Counted from the first letter of the stretch, positions 11,560-23,399 are shown. The stretch is 64,000 nucleotides of DNA from Achatina immaculata (GCA_009760885.1 CM019715.1:23959642-24023641); one strand, 5' to 3'. Numbers and translations are program-made. Notes: a model not told the origin generated them from the sequence alone.

Positions 11560-12240
11560 AACTGGACAGCCGAGCAAAGGCATTGTACTAAGTGAAGAAA
11601 GAATGGTTTGGAAGAAATTCTTCGCAAGTTTGAGAAAAGAATGCGTAACACCCAGCAGTGGTAGAGACACACACAATCATACTACCACCTCTCCACATAA
11701 AACTTGGTCTGATGAAGAAGCCCTGGACCATGCTAAGCCAGAGTTCAAGTACCTGGTAGACAAGCTCCCTCGACCCAGTGAAGCAAGAAAAGAAACGAAG
11801 AGGGAGTTTCTGTGGGTCCTCAGATTCGACCTCTCTTCAAAGATGACAAGTTTGATTACCTTCTGCATGTGAATGAGAAGAAAGCTAGGGATGCCTTTCG
11901 TCTGGTGTCACCTAAATTCCTTGGAAATATCAAGCAGAAAGCTACAAAGAACTGGTTGAGAATATATTGTCTCAGTATCACAAACTTGGCTCCACCTTCT
12001 CCGTTCCCACTTGGATTTCTTCCCTGACAACTGCAGCATGCTTAGTGATGAACATGGGGAACTCTTCCTTCAGGTTATCACAACAACAGAGGAACAGTAT
12101 CAGGGCAAGTGATCCACTTCCATGTTGTCTGACTACTGTTGAACATTAACTAGAGACGATCCTGAGCAGTTGTAAAAGCGGCAGGGAAGACACGTTGAAC
12201 ATAGAAGCTGACATTCAACCTTACGCTTAAAACTCTACCA
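11560..12240 (+). pseudogene. Decayed multicopy ORF with SHLDFFPDN / SDEHGE motifs
   Basis: Pieces in alternating frames read DKFDYLLHVNEKKARDAF, LVSPKFLGNIK and SHLDFFPDN, followed by SDEHGELF and EEQYQGK. From memory these resemble a protein of unknown function that is multicopy in many invertebrate genomes and ends in HSHLDFFPxNxxxxSDEHGERFHQD. At least two frameshifts and several stops are present. It may be cargo of a DNA transposon, but I cannot see element ends. Family identity is recalled, not searched. Confidence 0.5.
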
Positions 12241-12271
12241 CTATTATTAGTAATTCTGTTTAGTAAATAAA

Positions 12272-12724
12272 ACAATCAGAATTTTAAGGGCGTGCATCTG
12301 GAACATCGCAACATATGCCTATGAGACCTGGAGACTTAACAAAACAGCTGAAAAACACATAAATGCCTTTGAATGTAAATGCTACAGAAGAGTTCTTCAA
12401 ATATCGTGGACACAGGAAAGAACAAATATATCCATACTACAAGAAATTAATATTGAAAAAGGTTGACTAGTAAAGAGGATTAAACAGAGAAAACTTAATA
12501 TATTTTGAATACATTAAACATTATGACAATCTAGAGAAGACCGTCTTGGAAGAGTACATAATGGGACAAAGAAAGAGAGGAAGACCAAGGCAAAGACGGC
12601 TGCAGGACATCGTTGGTAATCTGCAAATGGATGCATCAGCAGTAGGGTATCTTGCTTACAACCGAGAGGCTTACAGGAGAGCTGTTAGGGAGGCAAAGTT
12701 CCACAAGCGACATGCAAGTGACTG
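12272..12724 (+). mobile_element. LINE-B 3'-end fragment
   Basis: The LINE-B C-terminal domain in broken frames: RACIWNIATYAYETW, INAFECKCYRRVLQISW, GQRKRGRPRQRRLQDIVGN and REAYRRAVREAKFHKRHAS. It is 5'-truncated just before the RACIFPIATYA block. It directly precedes the (TA)n terminus of the next repeat. Confidence 0.88.
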
Positions 12725-12742
12725 ACTTAGTAAGTGACTATT

Positions 12743-12793
<51 letters not shown>

Positions 12794-13160
12794 GTGTGTG
12801 TATGTTCCAGCAACGCGCTGAAACGCCTGCAGCAATTTCAACCAAACCTGGTACACATATGACTTACAATCTGGAAAAGTATAATGGGGGGGGGGGGGGA
12901 AGGGGGTAAGATATCCCAATCTCCCCTCCTATCTCCCATAGGGGTCGAGTGAAGGAAGGGATGTAACCCCCGTTATATTTATGTGCACTGCCTGCATCGG
13001 GTTACGGGCCGTTCCGCTCACAAAGCGATGACGTTATATCTCCTGAGGTGCCATCACAAGATCCTGAACTGTTTGCTGTGGTAACGAAAACATCAGGCAC
13101 TTCAGCATTGCTCAGTGATAATGTGCCATTTTCTTATTTTTTCAAATTAGCTTTTCTAAT

Positions 13161-13545
13161 TAGGGAGAGAAAGAGGGTGAGAGAGAGGGAGAGAGAGGGA
13201 GAGAAAGGGAGAGATGGAGAGACAAAGAGGGAGAGAGATGGAGAGAGAAAGAAGGAGAGAGAGGGAAGGAAAGAGAGAGAGAGAGAAAGAGAGAGTGAGG
13301 GTGAGATATTGATTGATCTTTATTTCAAAAGGGTTAAGAATTGGGAGAGAGAGGGAGAGAGGAGAGAGAAGGTGAGAGATTGATAAAGAGGGGGAGAGAG
13401 AGAGAAAGAGAGAGAGGGAGAGAGAGAAAGATGGAGAAAGAGGGAGAGGGTGAGAGAGTGATAAAGGGGGAGATTGAGAGAGGGAAAGAAAGAGAGAAAG
13501 AGAGAGAGGGACAGAGAGAGAGACAGACAGAGAGGGAGAGAGATA
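13161..13545 (+). repeat. GA-rich imperfect microsatellite
   Basis: Nearly uninterrupted purine (GAGAGA, GGGAGA, AAAGAG) broken at about 13305-13345. Further tracts lie at 13730-13785 and 14110-14245, each followed by AGATAGATTTGAGAT and then the same C/A-rich flank, so a GA-tailed module has been duplicated. The long low-complexity ORFs on both strands here are artefacts. Confidence 0.9.
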
Positions 13546-13724
13546 GATTTGAGATCGCCATGTTTCTCCCACGGACAACACTATGTTGCTTGCTCAAGGG
13601 TGAATTTATTTATTCTTGCTTCTGGAGGTTAAACTAAAAATGTTGTTTATGAGTTAAATTAATATTACTGTGAATTTGTAAAAGAACTCACTTTATACTT
13701 CGTATACTGTACTCATACTTAAAT

Positions 13725-13764
<40 letters not shown>

Positions 13765-14285
13765 GAGAGGGAGAGAGAAGGAGACTGATTGACTGATTGA
13801 TTGATTTTTATTTCAAAAGGGTTATGAATTGGGCACGGAGACCCGTCTGACATTCTGCCCTTTATCATACATCTTTCACTCTATTCCAGACATTCTACAA
13901 ATATGCGGTTCATGTAACAAACATAATTAATATTGAAGCTGAGAGACATAAAATAAAATATAACATTTACGTTTCGCTCTTATCCATTCACTCAGTACAG
14001 AAGTAACTATATACAAATATACATGACCATCTACTGAACAAAAATTTCGGGACTATTCAGAATAAACAATTAACTGTATTCAGTGTCTGTAAGAGCAGTC
14101 TAAAATAACCAGAGAGAGAGAGAGGGAGGGAGAAAGAGAGAGAAGGAGAGTGGGGGAAAGAAGGAGGGAGAAGGAGAGAGATAAGATAGAGAACGGGAAA
14201 GAGAGGGAGAGAGGAACAGAGAGAGACAGAAGGAGAGATAGATTTGAGATTACCATGTTTCCATCACGGACAACTAGGCTTACTT

Positions 14286-14458
14286 GGGGAAGAGACATTA
14301 TGGCAGTGCTCTATAAACAAGGGATGCACATGGAAAGAAGCAGAGAATAATTCCAAGAACAGGGACGACTGGAGAGCCTTATCCGTGGCCTATGGTCTCG
14401 GGGAAGTGAAATGCGATGATGATGATGATGGTAATGATGATGATGATGATGACAAGTC
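14286..14458 (+). mobile_element. LINE 3'-end fragment with (GAT)n tail
   Basis: The frame reads DWRALSVAYGLGEVKCDDDD, a short C-terminal tail ending in a GATGAT microsatellite. The tail type resembles LINE-C, but the coding tail differs, so this is probably another family. It is embedded in the GA-rich repeat. Confidence 0.5.
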
Positions 14459-15362
14459 CAAATAATTTTGGTGGTCTCTTAGTCAGCCCCTATCGGCATT
14501 GGGGGGGGGGGGTTGATGAGAGAGGGTGGGGGTGGGATGGGGGTGACAAGTAAATGCAATCGAAAACGACCGATATTACTGTCGAGTCCATAGTTTTCGT
14601 GGTCGCTGAGAAGATGAACAGTGACATTCGCGATCTCGTTTACGTCCAAGTTCAGCCTCCATCGGCATTGGGAAAGGGAGGAGGGTGTGAGAGATGGGTG
14701 GCGTTGGTGTGGGGGTGATATGTAAAAGTAATCGAAAATGACCGATATTAGTGTCGATTCCATAATTGTCGGGGTCGCTGAGATGAGTAGTGACACTCTC
14801 GATGCCGTTTAAGTCCATGTTGTTCTGCTCCCATCGGCATGGGGGAGGGGGAGCGAGAGGGGATGAAAATTAGGGTGGGATCTCCAATTATTTTACTACG
14901 GAACCTCGACCTGTCAAAACGTTGCAACGGCACAAGAGTGTGTGAAGAGGATGTTTGGCAATGTAGTTGAAGCGACTATCTTTAAGGGGACAGGGAGAGG
15001 GGGAAGCAGTGTTTATCCCACGGATATCCCTCATTCAGACAGATCTTCCTTTTAACTTTAAGGGATTGCAGTTTCCAGTGAGACTTGCGTTCTCGATCAC
15101 GATCAGCAAGTGACAGGAGCGGCCTACACATTATAGAGTAAAGTCTTTTTACAAATTGACTATAATATTAATTTAACTCAAAACTTGATCATATGGAACA
15201 TTTTTAGCTTCACCTCCAGGAGCAAGAATAAATAATTTCTTGAGTGAACCCACCTTTGGGAAAGCAACATAAGGTTTTCCATGGGAAAAACAGATCATCT
15301 CAAATCCACTGAGCAGTATTAATAATTAATAAATTCCCGAGCAACGCCGGGTAATCAGCTAG

Positions 15363-15499
15363 TTTCTTATAAACAATAGACAATTGTGCATTATGATTGC
15401 CATATTCGTGTTCACCACCTCAAAAGCTGTAAGAAATTACTGATTTTACAGGAAGGGCATGACCTTTGTGAAAATTAGCTGTTCATTGTTACCACTGTC
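15363..15499. other. Short spacer, nothing recognised
   Basis: AT-rich sequence between the repeat terminus and the antisense LINE fragment. Confidence 0.4.
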
Positions 15500-16335
15500 A
15501 AGATACTTCCCGTGACTGTCTGTTTCTGGCTGTTCTACCATATGTTTCATCGTTATCATGTGCCTTCTACAGAACCAAGGTTGGCGGTAATGAATCTTCA
15601 GTTCCCTCTCTCCCTTGGCTTGATGGTGTATTCAGCCAGGCTGTATATTGTCCAGTCTAGTATGTTATCTTCCCATCTACACCTTTGTTTTTCTCTTGCT
15701 CTTTTTCCTTCCACCTTTAATTCTAGTACGGTCTTCAGTTTATTGTTATGTCTTTTGATCCGGCCAAAGTATTTTTTTTCTTAATCTTTATTTCTCTGAG
15801 AAAGTCATATTGCACTTGGAGCTGTTCTGAAACTTGTGGATTTATTCTTTTCATTCTCTCTATAGAACCATGTGTGTTTCTGCTGCATTAATTTCTCTTT
15901 CCTTCGTTTGCTTAGAGTCCAGCTTTCTACTCAATACAGTAAAACAGAGTAGAAAAAACATGTTAGAAATCGTAATTTTGTTTTTTATTGGTAGGTTTCT
16001 GGATAGCAGCGCTGTCTTCGTGGTGTTGAATGTATTATTTGGCTTTCTTATTCTTTTCTTTATCTCCATCTGGCATCTCCCATCTTCAGTCAGTGTATGT
16101 CCTAGCTAGCAGTAGTTTGTCAACAGTTGCAGTCTCTCTTTGTTTACGGTTATATCCATCTGTGGCTTGTGGTCTTTCCTGCTGAACAACACCATTATCT
16201 CGGTCTTCTTGATAATCATCTCAAGTCCTCATTCCTGGCTTGTGTTGTGTATTATATTTATTAATTTCTGTAGGTTATGTGGACTCACCGCTAGAAGGAC
16301 TGTATTATCTGCATATCTTCTTTATTGACATTTCT
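15500..16335 (-). mobile_element. LINE antisense fragment, LINE-C-like RT C-terminal part
   Basis: Reading the minus strand from 16230 down gives IIKKTEIMVL, LGHTLTEDGRCQMEIKKRIR (compare LINE-C at about 29170-29260, GAVITSDGKCRIEIRNRI), then a FNTTKTALLSRNLPIKNKI thumb-like block. A strongly decayed GHI-R tail follows, ending in a block homologous to the RPRERW region. It is older and more diverged than the LINE-C copies at 28415 and 58329. Confidence 0.65.
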
Positions 16336-16379
16336 CCCCTCCCCCACATTCAGTTCCTGTAGTTTATCTGAGTGTCTGA

Positions 16380-16781
16380 AGATGTTCTCTGAACACAGAT
16401 TGAGTAGACATCATTGTCTCAAATACCAACTGTTTAGCGACACTGTTTGTGTGGCTGTTCTTATGGATTTAGTTGTGTATATTTGTTTATATTCATTTAT
16501 GGCTGTGTTTATGTGTCGATTATTTTGATAGTATGTAAGTTTTTTTTCCTGTTTTTTTTTTTTTTGTAAACAACCTAAAGAAGGACAATAATGATGGACA
16601 GTAATGGATCAGCAGTTAGAGCAGTTTTATATGTGTATAGGACCACAGAAATTGAAGTCTTCATGTTTACAAGTGTTAACTCCTAATTTGTAAAAGTTGT
16701 TCAACATTTTTATCATTCACAGAGAAAAGACACAGGAAGAGTTTAAGGTTTTCGAGAATAAACAGCAGCAGCAATAACATC
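16380..16781 (+). promoter_or_regulatory. Conserved 5' flank and 5' UTR of unit 1 peptide gene
   Basis: About 370 bp aligns with 37350-37722 upstream of the unit 2 signal exon: shared GTTTAGTTGTGTATATTTGTT, GTAAAAGTTGTT and ATTCACAGAGAAAA. The ATTCACAG at 16715-16722 is a plausible splice acceptor, so the signal exon may start at 16723 with another noncoding exon upstream. No TATA box or start site can be assigned from one sequence. Confidence 0.5.
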
Positions 16782-16847
16782 ATGAAGTTAATGATTGCCG
16801 TTATTTTGTTAGCTGCTTCAGCAAGCACCGTGTCAGGGTGTTCCCGT
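16782..16847 (+). CDS. ICK-type peptide gene, unit 1, exon 1 (signal peptide)
   Basis: Twenty-two codons from ATG to a GTAAGT donor at 16848: Met-Lys-Leu, a hydrophobic core (IAVILLAA), then SASTVSG, Cys and two residues. This is a classic secretory signal peptide. Cleavage could occur after ALA/ASA-type small residues (residue 14) or after Gly19. The start is chosen because the unit 2 exon aligns from the same Met. The exon ends in phase 0, matching the phase 0 second exon at 23814. The 6966-bp intron between them holds a microsatellite, a nearly full-length LINE-B with a SINE and other repeats. The encoded peptide should enter the secretory pathway. Exon pairing is inferred. Confidence 0.7.
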
Positions 16848-16850
16848 GTA

Positions 16851-17066
<216 letters not shown>

Positions 17067-17236
17067 ACTGTTCTTCTCTTTTCTCAACGTTTATAACTGA
17101 CCAAATTCCTAGTGTTTCATGGAGTAAAAAGTCACCAAAAGAGAAACCTAGAATCATAATGAGAACCAATATGAATATAAGAATGTAGAATAAGGTACCG
17201 GTCACTGAACACAAGTTTTAATGCCAGATATGGCTA

Positions 17237-17275
<39 letters not shown>

Positions 17276-17929
17276 AATTTGTTTATATGCATTTCCTTTA
17301 AATGATGATGATAACAGAGCGAAGGTACGTGATATTGATATATCAGCATATAATTTGTAAGGAAGGAATCGTTAGCATTGAGTATTCGGACCAAGTTGGT
17401 TCCTGTATTACCGCCCCAGTAACTCTACTATGAGTCTCTGGGCGCGAGGAATAACATGTTTACTTGCCAATAGTTTAGGCATATCATTAAGGTTAACAGT
17501 TCGAATATATTTTGGGATGATTTCTATCAGACTAATATTACTAACCTCACATTATGTACGGGACTGTACTGAGTTCAAAACCTTCACGTTTATGTGGCTG
17601 TAGTGTGAAATAACGAAAACTGTTGAAAAGCAAACAAAAAGTTAAATTTATCACTCATATTATATTTTGTTGGTCATAATAAAGAAGGTACATGGTTGTC
17701 TTCCTTTCTTTTAGTGTTCCATAGAGGAATGAGAATAGAATAAGGTTATGAAAAATCACGATGCATCAAAATACGTTGATGTAACATTAATATAACAACA
17801 TAAACACCAATCATCTTATCCAAAATATAAAAAGAATGAATCTCACAAGAATGTTTACATATTTGCATATAAGTATGAATTGCATGTGCATACCTTCCTT
17901 CTGCCTATCTTACTTTTTACATCTTACAT
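17067..17929 (+). other. Intron 1 sequence of unit 1
   Basis: Positions 17067-17190 align with 41571-41700 of unit 2 (shared CTGACCA(A/T)ATTCCT). A (TA)n tract lies at about 17240-17270. Nothing else is recognised to 17929. Confidence 0.5.
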
Positions 17930-18040
17930 CCTTCCAGTGCAGCTAAAAGTCACAGTAGTTCGATAAGTTTTCTTGTTTTCGGCGAACTTTTCAGCCTCAT
18001 CAATGGATTTTATACCTACGAATTTGGCCTCATAACGGTC
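17930..18040 (-). mobile_element. LINE-A-like 3'-end fragment
   Basis: On the minus strand EAKFVGIKSIDEAEKFAENK matches the C terminus of LINE-A (EAKLTGIKS...VERLAEDRKNW). Only about 110 bp remain, directly upstream of the LINE-B 5' end. Confidence 0.7.
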
Positions 18041-18049
18041 TTCTACCTC

Positions 18050-19395
18050 TTCTTCGTTTCCACCACAAAGACCGCCCAATGATCCTACAGAATTTACTCC
18101 CGTGATTCTCGTTTGGTCCCGTGGTCCCCGTGTGGCCCCAGAAAACGCCACACGAAATCCTCGAGAGGATCATAAGAGGTTCAGAGTATCGCAGGGCTTG
18201 AGCCTGTATTCTTGGTGGGTCTCAGAAGCGTGATTGCATGACACCGTGGTTTTCGTTGCACCAGTTTAATCTAGAGTTGGACTTTCTCACCGGAAAACCT
18301 CAACGTGTTTTGAATATGAGTATATCCCCGCTGGGTGAGAGGTGGTTGCCCATCCAGTCCAGCGTTGGACTTTCTCACCGGAAAACCTCAGCCTGTTTAG
18401 GATACGCATACATCCCCGCCAGGTGAGACGTGGTTGCCTATCTAGACTGCACTGGTCCAGTGTCTTCGACTTCAGCATTTTGTGGTCGTGGCCGCTACCC
18501 TTCCTAGTTGTGACTAGGATGGAGCTTTTGTCCAGGAGGACGAATCCTCGCCAGTAGTGAGTTTCACCCCTGGGTTGAGCCGGTTTAGGCATATTATCCC
18601 AGTATGTGCGTGTCTGGGATATGATCGACCTCTAGAGCGGAGGTACCATGACTTGAGTAGCCATCAAATTTCACCCCTAGTGTAAGCCAGGTTAGGCATA
18701 TTTCACCAGTATGGGTGTATTTCGGACGTGGCCGACCTCTAGAGCAGAGGCGCTGTGGTATGAGTAGTTCTCGCCTTGAGACTACTGGACATACCGATTA
18801 AGCTTCACTTTATCCTTTCCATCACCTTTTCACATCGGCGCCGCACGGCAAACCTGATTGCTTTTCCTCATTTTCTTCTTTGGCCGGGAGGAATTTCACT
18901 CCATGCGCGGCATCCGAGGAGTCTCGCCAGCAGCGTCTTAACCCCTGGATTAAGCCAGTTCAGGCAATTCGCCCGGTATGAGTGTACCGACCTCCAGAGT
19001 AGAGGTGCCATGATTTGAGCAGTCCTGACCTCGAGACTACTGATTACTTCACTTACTCCTTTCTTTCACCTTTTCCACAGTGCCGCACGGCAACCCATAA
19101 TTGCACCTTTCTTCTCTGGCCGGGAGGATCCCCACTTCACGCACGGCAGCTGAAGAATCTCGCCAGCAGCGGCAGATGAGCTACCAAACATGACTCTCAT
19201 CTACCCGAAATGTCTGGTTTTCAGGCGCCAGATATTCGCATTCGCCCCTTCTGTCAATTTAAACAGTTCTGTCACGAGAAGGCCAGGAGTTGGACTTGAC
19301 TGTCAGATGCTATTTGAGACGCACGCCATTGGAGTGGAGAGCGATGTATCCTCCACCTCACCTCTGGCAATAACAGTCCTTAGAATCGCATCATA
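18050..19395 (+). repeat. LINE-B 5' region with internal tandem repeats
   Basis: Two roughly 88-bp repeats at about 18268-18440 share GTTGGACTTTCTCACCGGAA. Then diverged repeats (about 18558, 18668 and 18938) share a TTTCACCCCT...AGGCATATT...CCAGTATG...GACCTCTAGAG core. The region matches 47930-49372 in inverted orientation and nothing else here. Position upstream of the endonuclease start identifies it as the 5' UTR or promoter of LINE-B. Tandem 5' UTR repeats are known from other non-LTR elements. Confidence 0.75.
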
Positions 19396-20175
19396 ATGGA
19401 CAAAATCCTGACGGTGCTTTTACGGAAACCCATGCATCAAACTAAAAGAAAAATAAAAGTAGGAACATGGAATGTGAGAAGTATGTATGAGGGGAAAGTA
19501 TCAAATAATAAGTGATGAGATGAAAAGACGGGGATACACATTTTGGGAATCTACGAACATCATTGGAAAGGATCAGGACACTTCAAGAATGATAATATCT
19601 TTATATACTCTGGTGGAGAATTAGGTGGAAAGAATAGAGTGGCTTTTTACTTGGACAAATTGGCATCAAAAGCATTACAAGATTAGAATCCAGTAAGTAA
19701 TAGAATTCTCACAATCGGGCTTAAGGGCATTCCTAGAAATGTAACAGTCATCCAGATATATGCACTTACATCAGCAGCAGAAGAAGAGGAAGTAGAAGAC
19801 TTTTATAACACACTGGAAACGACGATAGACCAAGTACAGAAAAATTATATTGTATTAATAATGGGGGATTTTAATGCAAAGATTGGTACAGAAAAGAGCA
19901 GAAAACGAAGACTTGTTTTTGGTAAATTTAGTATACAACATGGAAGTGAGGCAAGTGACAATCTAAAATGGCGTTTTTCATGGAAAATGAGCTAATGATC
20001 GCTAACACACTTTTTAAACATCCAAGAAGACTTTACACATGGACATCACCTGATGGGAAAATCACGAATCAAATAGATTACATTTTAGTGCAAGTAAGAT
20101 GGTATAAAAAAACTTCACCAAAAGCTTTTTACCAGGTGTCGATTGTGACACGGACCATGAGTTATTAATAGCAGG
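19396..20175 (+). pseudogene. LINE-B AP-like endonuclease, frame-broken
   Basis: The first Met is near 19396, followed by KVGTWNVRSMYEG, the N-terminal EEP motif (catalytic Asn). GIYEHHWKG stands for the usual IxExxW (catalytic Glu). KNRVAFYLDK, NVTVIQIYALTSAAEEEEVE, IMGDFNAKIGTE (catalytic Asp-x-Asn), TWTSPDGKITNQIDYILV and finally DTDHELLIAG (terminal catalytic Asp-His) follow. Several single-base indels and stops split it. The enzyme nicks genomic DNA to prime reverse transcription. This copy is dead. Confidence 0.8.
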
Positions 20176-21080
20176 CATAAAGATAAAAATTAAAAAGACA
20201 GTTACGGGATAAAGACCACTCCGCTTTGGTCTTACAAAAATACCAGTACAATACGGTATAGAAGTGAATGTATAAAATTGGAAAAAAGTAGGAGCAGCTT
20301 TATTACTTAACGATTACAAAGTTGTGACGTTTCGGCGTGAGCCTTAATCATACAAAAACATACAGGACGAAGAAATAGGGAGAGGAGATAAAGTATAGAT
20401 TTACATGAATATTGTAAAAAAAAAAAAGTACTTAGCTGTAAATTGCAAGGTGTGGCTTGTCTGGCGGTGTGTGTCAGGAATGGGAGTGTATAGTTGTATA
20501 CTTATACACCAATTATTGTGGTATAGAAGTGAAGAGCTGTTTCAAGACACTGATGACTGTACAAGAGGAGATGAGACCAGATGAATTGGCTACGCAGGCC
20601 AGACATAATTTAATAGCAACAGCTAAAGACATGGTTCCAGTAAAGAAAACACAAAAGAATGGGTGGATTACAGCAGGCACACTAGAACTGATAAAATAAC
20701 TTTTAGAAATGAAGACGCAATGGAAAGTGACAAACAACAACAAAGATAAATATAAATCTTTAACAAAAGAAATAAGAAGAAACATAAGAAAAGACAAATA
20801 ACAATACATACAAGATTGTTGTGAAAGAATAGAAGAACATCAGAAGTATGGAAGAGATAGTGAAATGCTTAAAGCAATGAAGACATTCACGAGATGTGTC
20901 ACACCTAAGCTAAATGTAATTTGTGACGCGATGAGCTAGGCTTTTGTCAGAGACAGAGGAAATTATAGAAAGATAGAAGGTATATTGCAGAGGAATGTAT
21001 GAAACACCTGACTTTGAAAGCAGAAATCAACAGTGTGAATTATTATTGGAGGAGAAAGAACCCGAACCGACATTAGAAGA

Positions 21081-22627
21081 CGTTTTATGAAAATAAAGAA
21101 TCTGAAAAATGGTAAATCACCAGGATGTGATGAGATAACAGCTGAACCTATTAAAGCAGGAGGAAAGGAATGTGCAACAATCTATCATGCACTATGTAAA
21201 AAGATATGGCATTCTGGTATTTGGCCAAAAGAATCGAAAATACGTAGCTATATTCATACTACTGCCGAAAAGGGTAATTTGAAACTATGCACAAACTACA
21301 GAACCGTTGTCTGATTAGTCATGCTAGTAAAATTCTATTAAAAATCATAATGGGTAGACTTCGTAAGAAAATAGAAAAATTAGTCAATATGGTTCTAAGT
21401 GGTTTTTGGACGACCAAAAGGAACAAGAGATCATGTATTCAACATAAGATTAATAATAGAGAAATGCAGAGAATTTAATGGGAGCATAAAAAAGTAAAGA
21501 TAGTCCCATAGCATTTCAAATGCCGTAGGGGTTGAAGCGTTAGAGACCTCATTATGCTGGGTCATCAGCGTGTGAGGTAGGGTGACCAGTTCCTTTCCTC
21601 GCTGCCTTTACTTCCCAGATTTTCTCTGGTACCCATTTTACGAGGCTGGGTCGACCTCAGGGCCGTATTGGTCGGAAAAAAAAATCCCTCTCAGCTGGGG
21701 ATTCGAACCCTCGACCATTTGGTTGCTAGACGAGTGCTCTAACCACTACGCTAGCCGGCCCACAATGGGAGCATATATTTATCTTTTATAGATTATTCAC
21801 AGGCATTTGATTGTGTACACATCACGAGAAACCTTGGGAAATAAAAGAAAAAATGGCAGTTCCACCACATGTGATACACTTAACATCTTGCTGTATCTAG
21901 ACCAACAGGCAGCAGTGAGAATATACTTATTCTCGTATGGTGAAATAACAGCTTGGTTTGACATAAAACAAAGAGTCCGTCAGGGGTGCATATTGTCACC
22001 CTACTTATTAAATTTGTATACCGAAAATATAATGAGAAATGTTAGAGAAGACGTAGGCAAAGAATATTTCGATGCCATACAAATAGATTGTGAAATACAA
22101 GAGATTAGATACGCGGATCACACAGTATTACTGTTCACAACACAAAAAAGGAATGGAAAAAATAATTATTTCAGTCCGTAAGAATGTTAAAGGGCAAAAT
22201 TTCCATCTTAATGCGAAGAAAACTAAACTAATGACAACTGACAAAACAAATAAGGCAGCTGAAGTATGTATTAATCAGAAAAAAATTGGAAGACACGGAG
22301 AGCTTTGAATATCTTGGATCGTTACTAATTATAACTAATGGAGATGCAATGAGGGAAATTAAAAGGAGGACGCCTATCACTCTTCAAAAAGTAAAACAAC
22401 TAAAGAATCTGTGGAGAGGAACAGATAGAACTACAAAAATAAGATTTTCACGGGCATGTATCTTTCATATGCCCGTGAGAACCTTGACACTTAACAAAAC
22501 AGCAGAGAAACACATAAATGCCTTTGAATGTAAATGCTTCAGAAGAGTTCTTCAAATATCATGGACACAAAAAAGAACAACCATACCTATATTACAAAAA
22601 CGTAATATTGAAGATTTTGCCTTGTAA
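21081..22627 (+). pseudogene. LINE-B reverse transcriptase of the full-length copy, broken
   Basis: Order of motifs: NLKNGKSPGCDEITAEPIKA (21090-21150), KGNLKLCTNYRT, SHASKILLKIIMGRLRKKI (21308-21380), interruption by the SINE, FIDYSQAFDCVH (about 21785-21815), VRQGCILSPYLLNLYTEN, EIRYADHTVLLFTTQK, HLNAKKTKLMTTDK, FEYLGSLL, NLWRGTDRTTKIRF and HINAFECKCFRRVLQISW (to about 22565). The second Asp of the YADD palm motif is His, and there are at least four frame changes. The product would be inactive. Confidence 0.85.
21489..21763 (-). mobile_element. tRNA-derived SINE with 12-bp target-site duplication
   Basis: On the minus strand the element begins with a tRNA-like head: GCGTAGTGGTTAGAGCACTC (A-box region) and GGGTTCGAATCC (B box), in the usual spacing. 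A 200-bp body follows with a T/A-rich run and a tail ending CTATCTTTACTTTTTTATG. It is flanked by AATGGGAGCATA at 21477-21488 and 21764-21775. It is inserted in the RT of LINE-B, so it is younger. The A and B boxes are RNA polymerase III promoter elements. It is not a functional tRNA, because no anticodon-stem pairing is retained downstream. Confidence 0.9.
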
Positions 22628-22810
22628 GGAGGAGAACTGTTAGGGAGCCAAAGTTACGCAAGGGGCATGCAAATGACTACTTGATTCATACCACAGAAGT
22701 GATTGGTCTCTGCCTATCAAGAGTATTGCTTCTGCTTCTCTCAAGACACATTTGTAATTGTTAAAGATCCACAAAACTCAGGACTTTGAAATTTCAATTT
22801 TTATTGAGAA

Positions 22811-23399
22811 CTAGCTGATTACCCGGCGTTTCCCGGGTATTTATTTATCCCAGTCAACAAATTTCTATTCATTTCCACAATCCTCTAGACGGTTCTACAA
22901 TGTTCTATTCATTTCCACAACCTTCTAAAAGGTTCTACAGGATCTAGACGGTTCTACAGAGTTCTATTCCTTCTATTCGACTAAACGTGGGCTTAATTGT
23001 CATCAGAACTCTACCAATCAGCTTAGCAATACTGAACACTACGGATTCGACACTAATTTCAGTCAATTTGGACATCTTATTTTTCACCACTTCTCACCCC
23101 CCCCCCCCCTTCCCCCACTTGCAATGGAGGCTGAATTAGCGAGTGTCATTATCCAACTCAGTGACTCCGAAAACTATGGATTCGACACTAATATCGGTCG
23201 TTTCCGATTATTTTTACATGTCACCCCGACCCCTAGGCTTCATAGGGGTATCCTAGGGATGTCTTACCGTAACATGATTTTTTTTTCCAGATCGTAAGTC
23301 ATATGTGTACCAAGTTTATTTGAAATTGCTTCAGGCGTTCCAGCGCGATGCTGGAACATTCATATATGCATACATACACATAATACATACACACAAACG

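Larger units (their letters stand above)
12749..15362 (-). mobile_element. Interspersed repeat with CCCGGCGTTGC-type terminus, GA-rich interior
   Basis: One end is (TA)n at 12749-12794. The other is ATTCCCGAGCAACGCCGGGT (about 15333-15352) followed by AATCAGCTAG. An opposite-orientation copy at 22811-23437 shares both ends (CTAGCTGATTACCCGGCGTT and (TA)n) plus the internal block GTTCCAGC...GACTTACAATCTGGAAAAG. Here the interior has poly-G runs (12885, 14502), long (GA)n tracts and several CCATCGGCAT repeats (about 14490, 14655, 14830). It has no coding capacity of its own. The class is unknown. Comparable ends are widespread in invertebrate genomes, from memory. Confidence 0.6.
18050..22680 (+). 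mobile_element. LINE-B, nearly full-length copy (5' region, EN, RT, 3' tail)
   Basis: This is the only LINE copy in the window in which all parts can be followed. A 1.35-kb GC-richer 5' region (about 18050-19395) precedes an endonuclease (19396-20175) that starts at an ATG near 19396, with KVGTWNVRSM, MGDFNAKIGTE (about 19862) and NQIDYILVQVRW. The RT (about 21080-22300) has NLKNGKSPGCDEITAE, VRQGCILSPYLLNLYTEN and a damaged motif C in which YADD reads YADH (about 22108). A C-terminal tail ends near 22680. A SINE interrupts it at 21489-21763. Frameshifts and stops are frequent and the final Lys-Arg-rich block is deleted, so the copy is inactive. It occupies most of intron 1 of the unit 1 peptide gene. 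Confidence 0.88.

Noticed and set aside
11352..11672. 106-codon minus-strand ORF as a host gene
   Set aside because: No domain, no conservation between units, and it overlaps a decayed ORF on the other strand.
13048..13637. Arg/Glu-rich and Leu/Ser-rich ORFs on both strands
   Set aside because: Translations of GA/CT microsatellite; open on both strands by composition alone.
21690..21763. tRNA gene on the minus strand
   Set aside because: A and B boxes are present, but the sequence is the head of a SINE with TSD and body; no intact cloverleaf.
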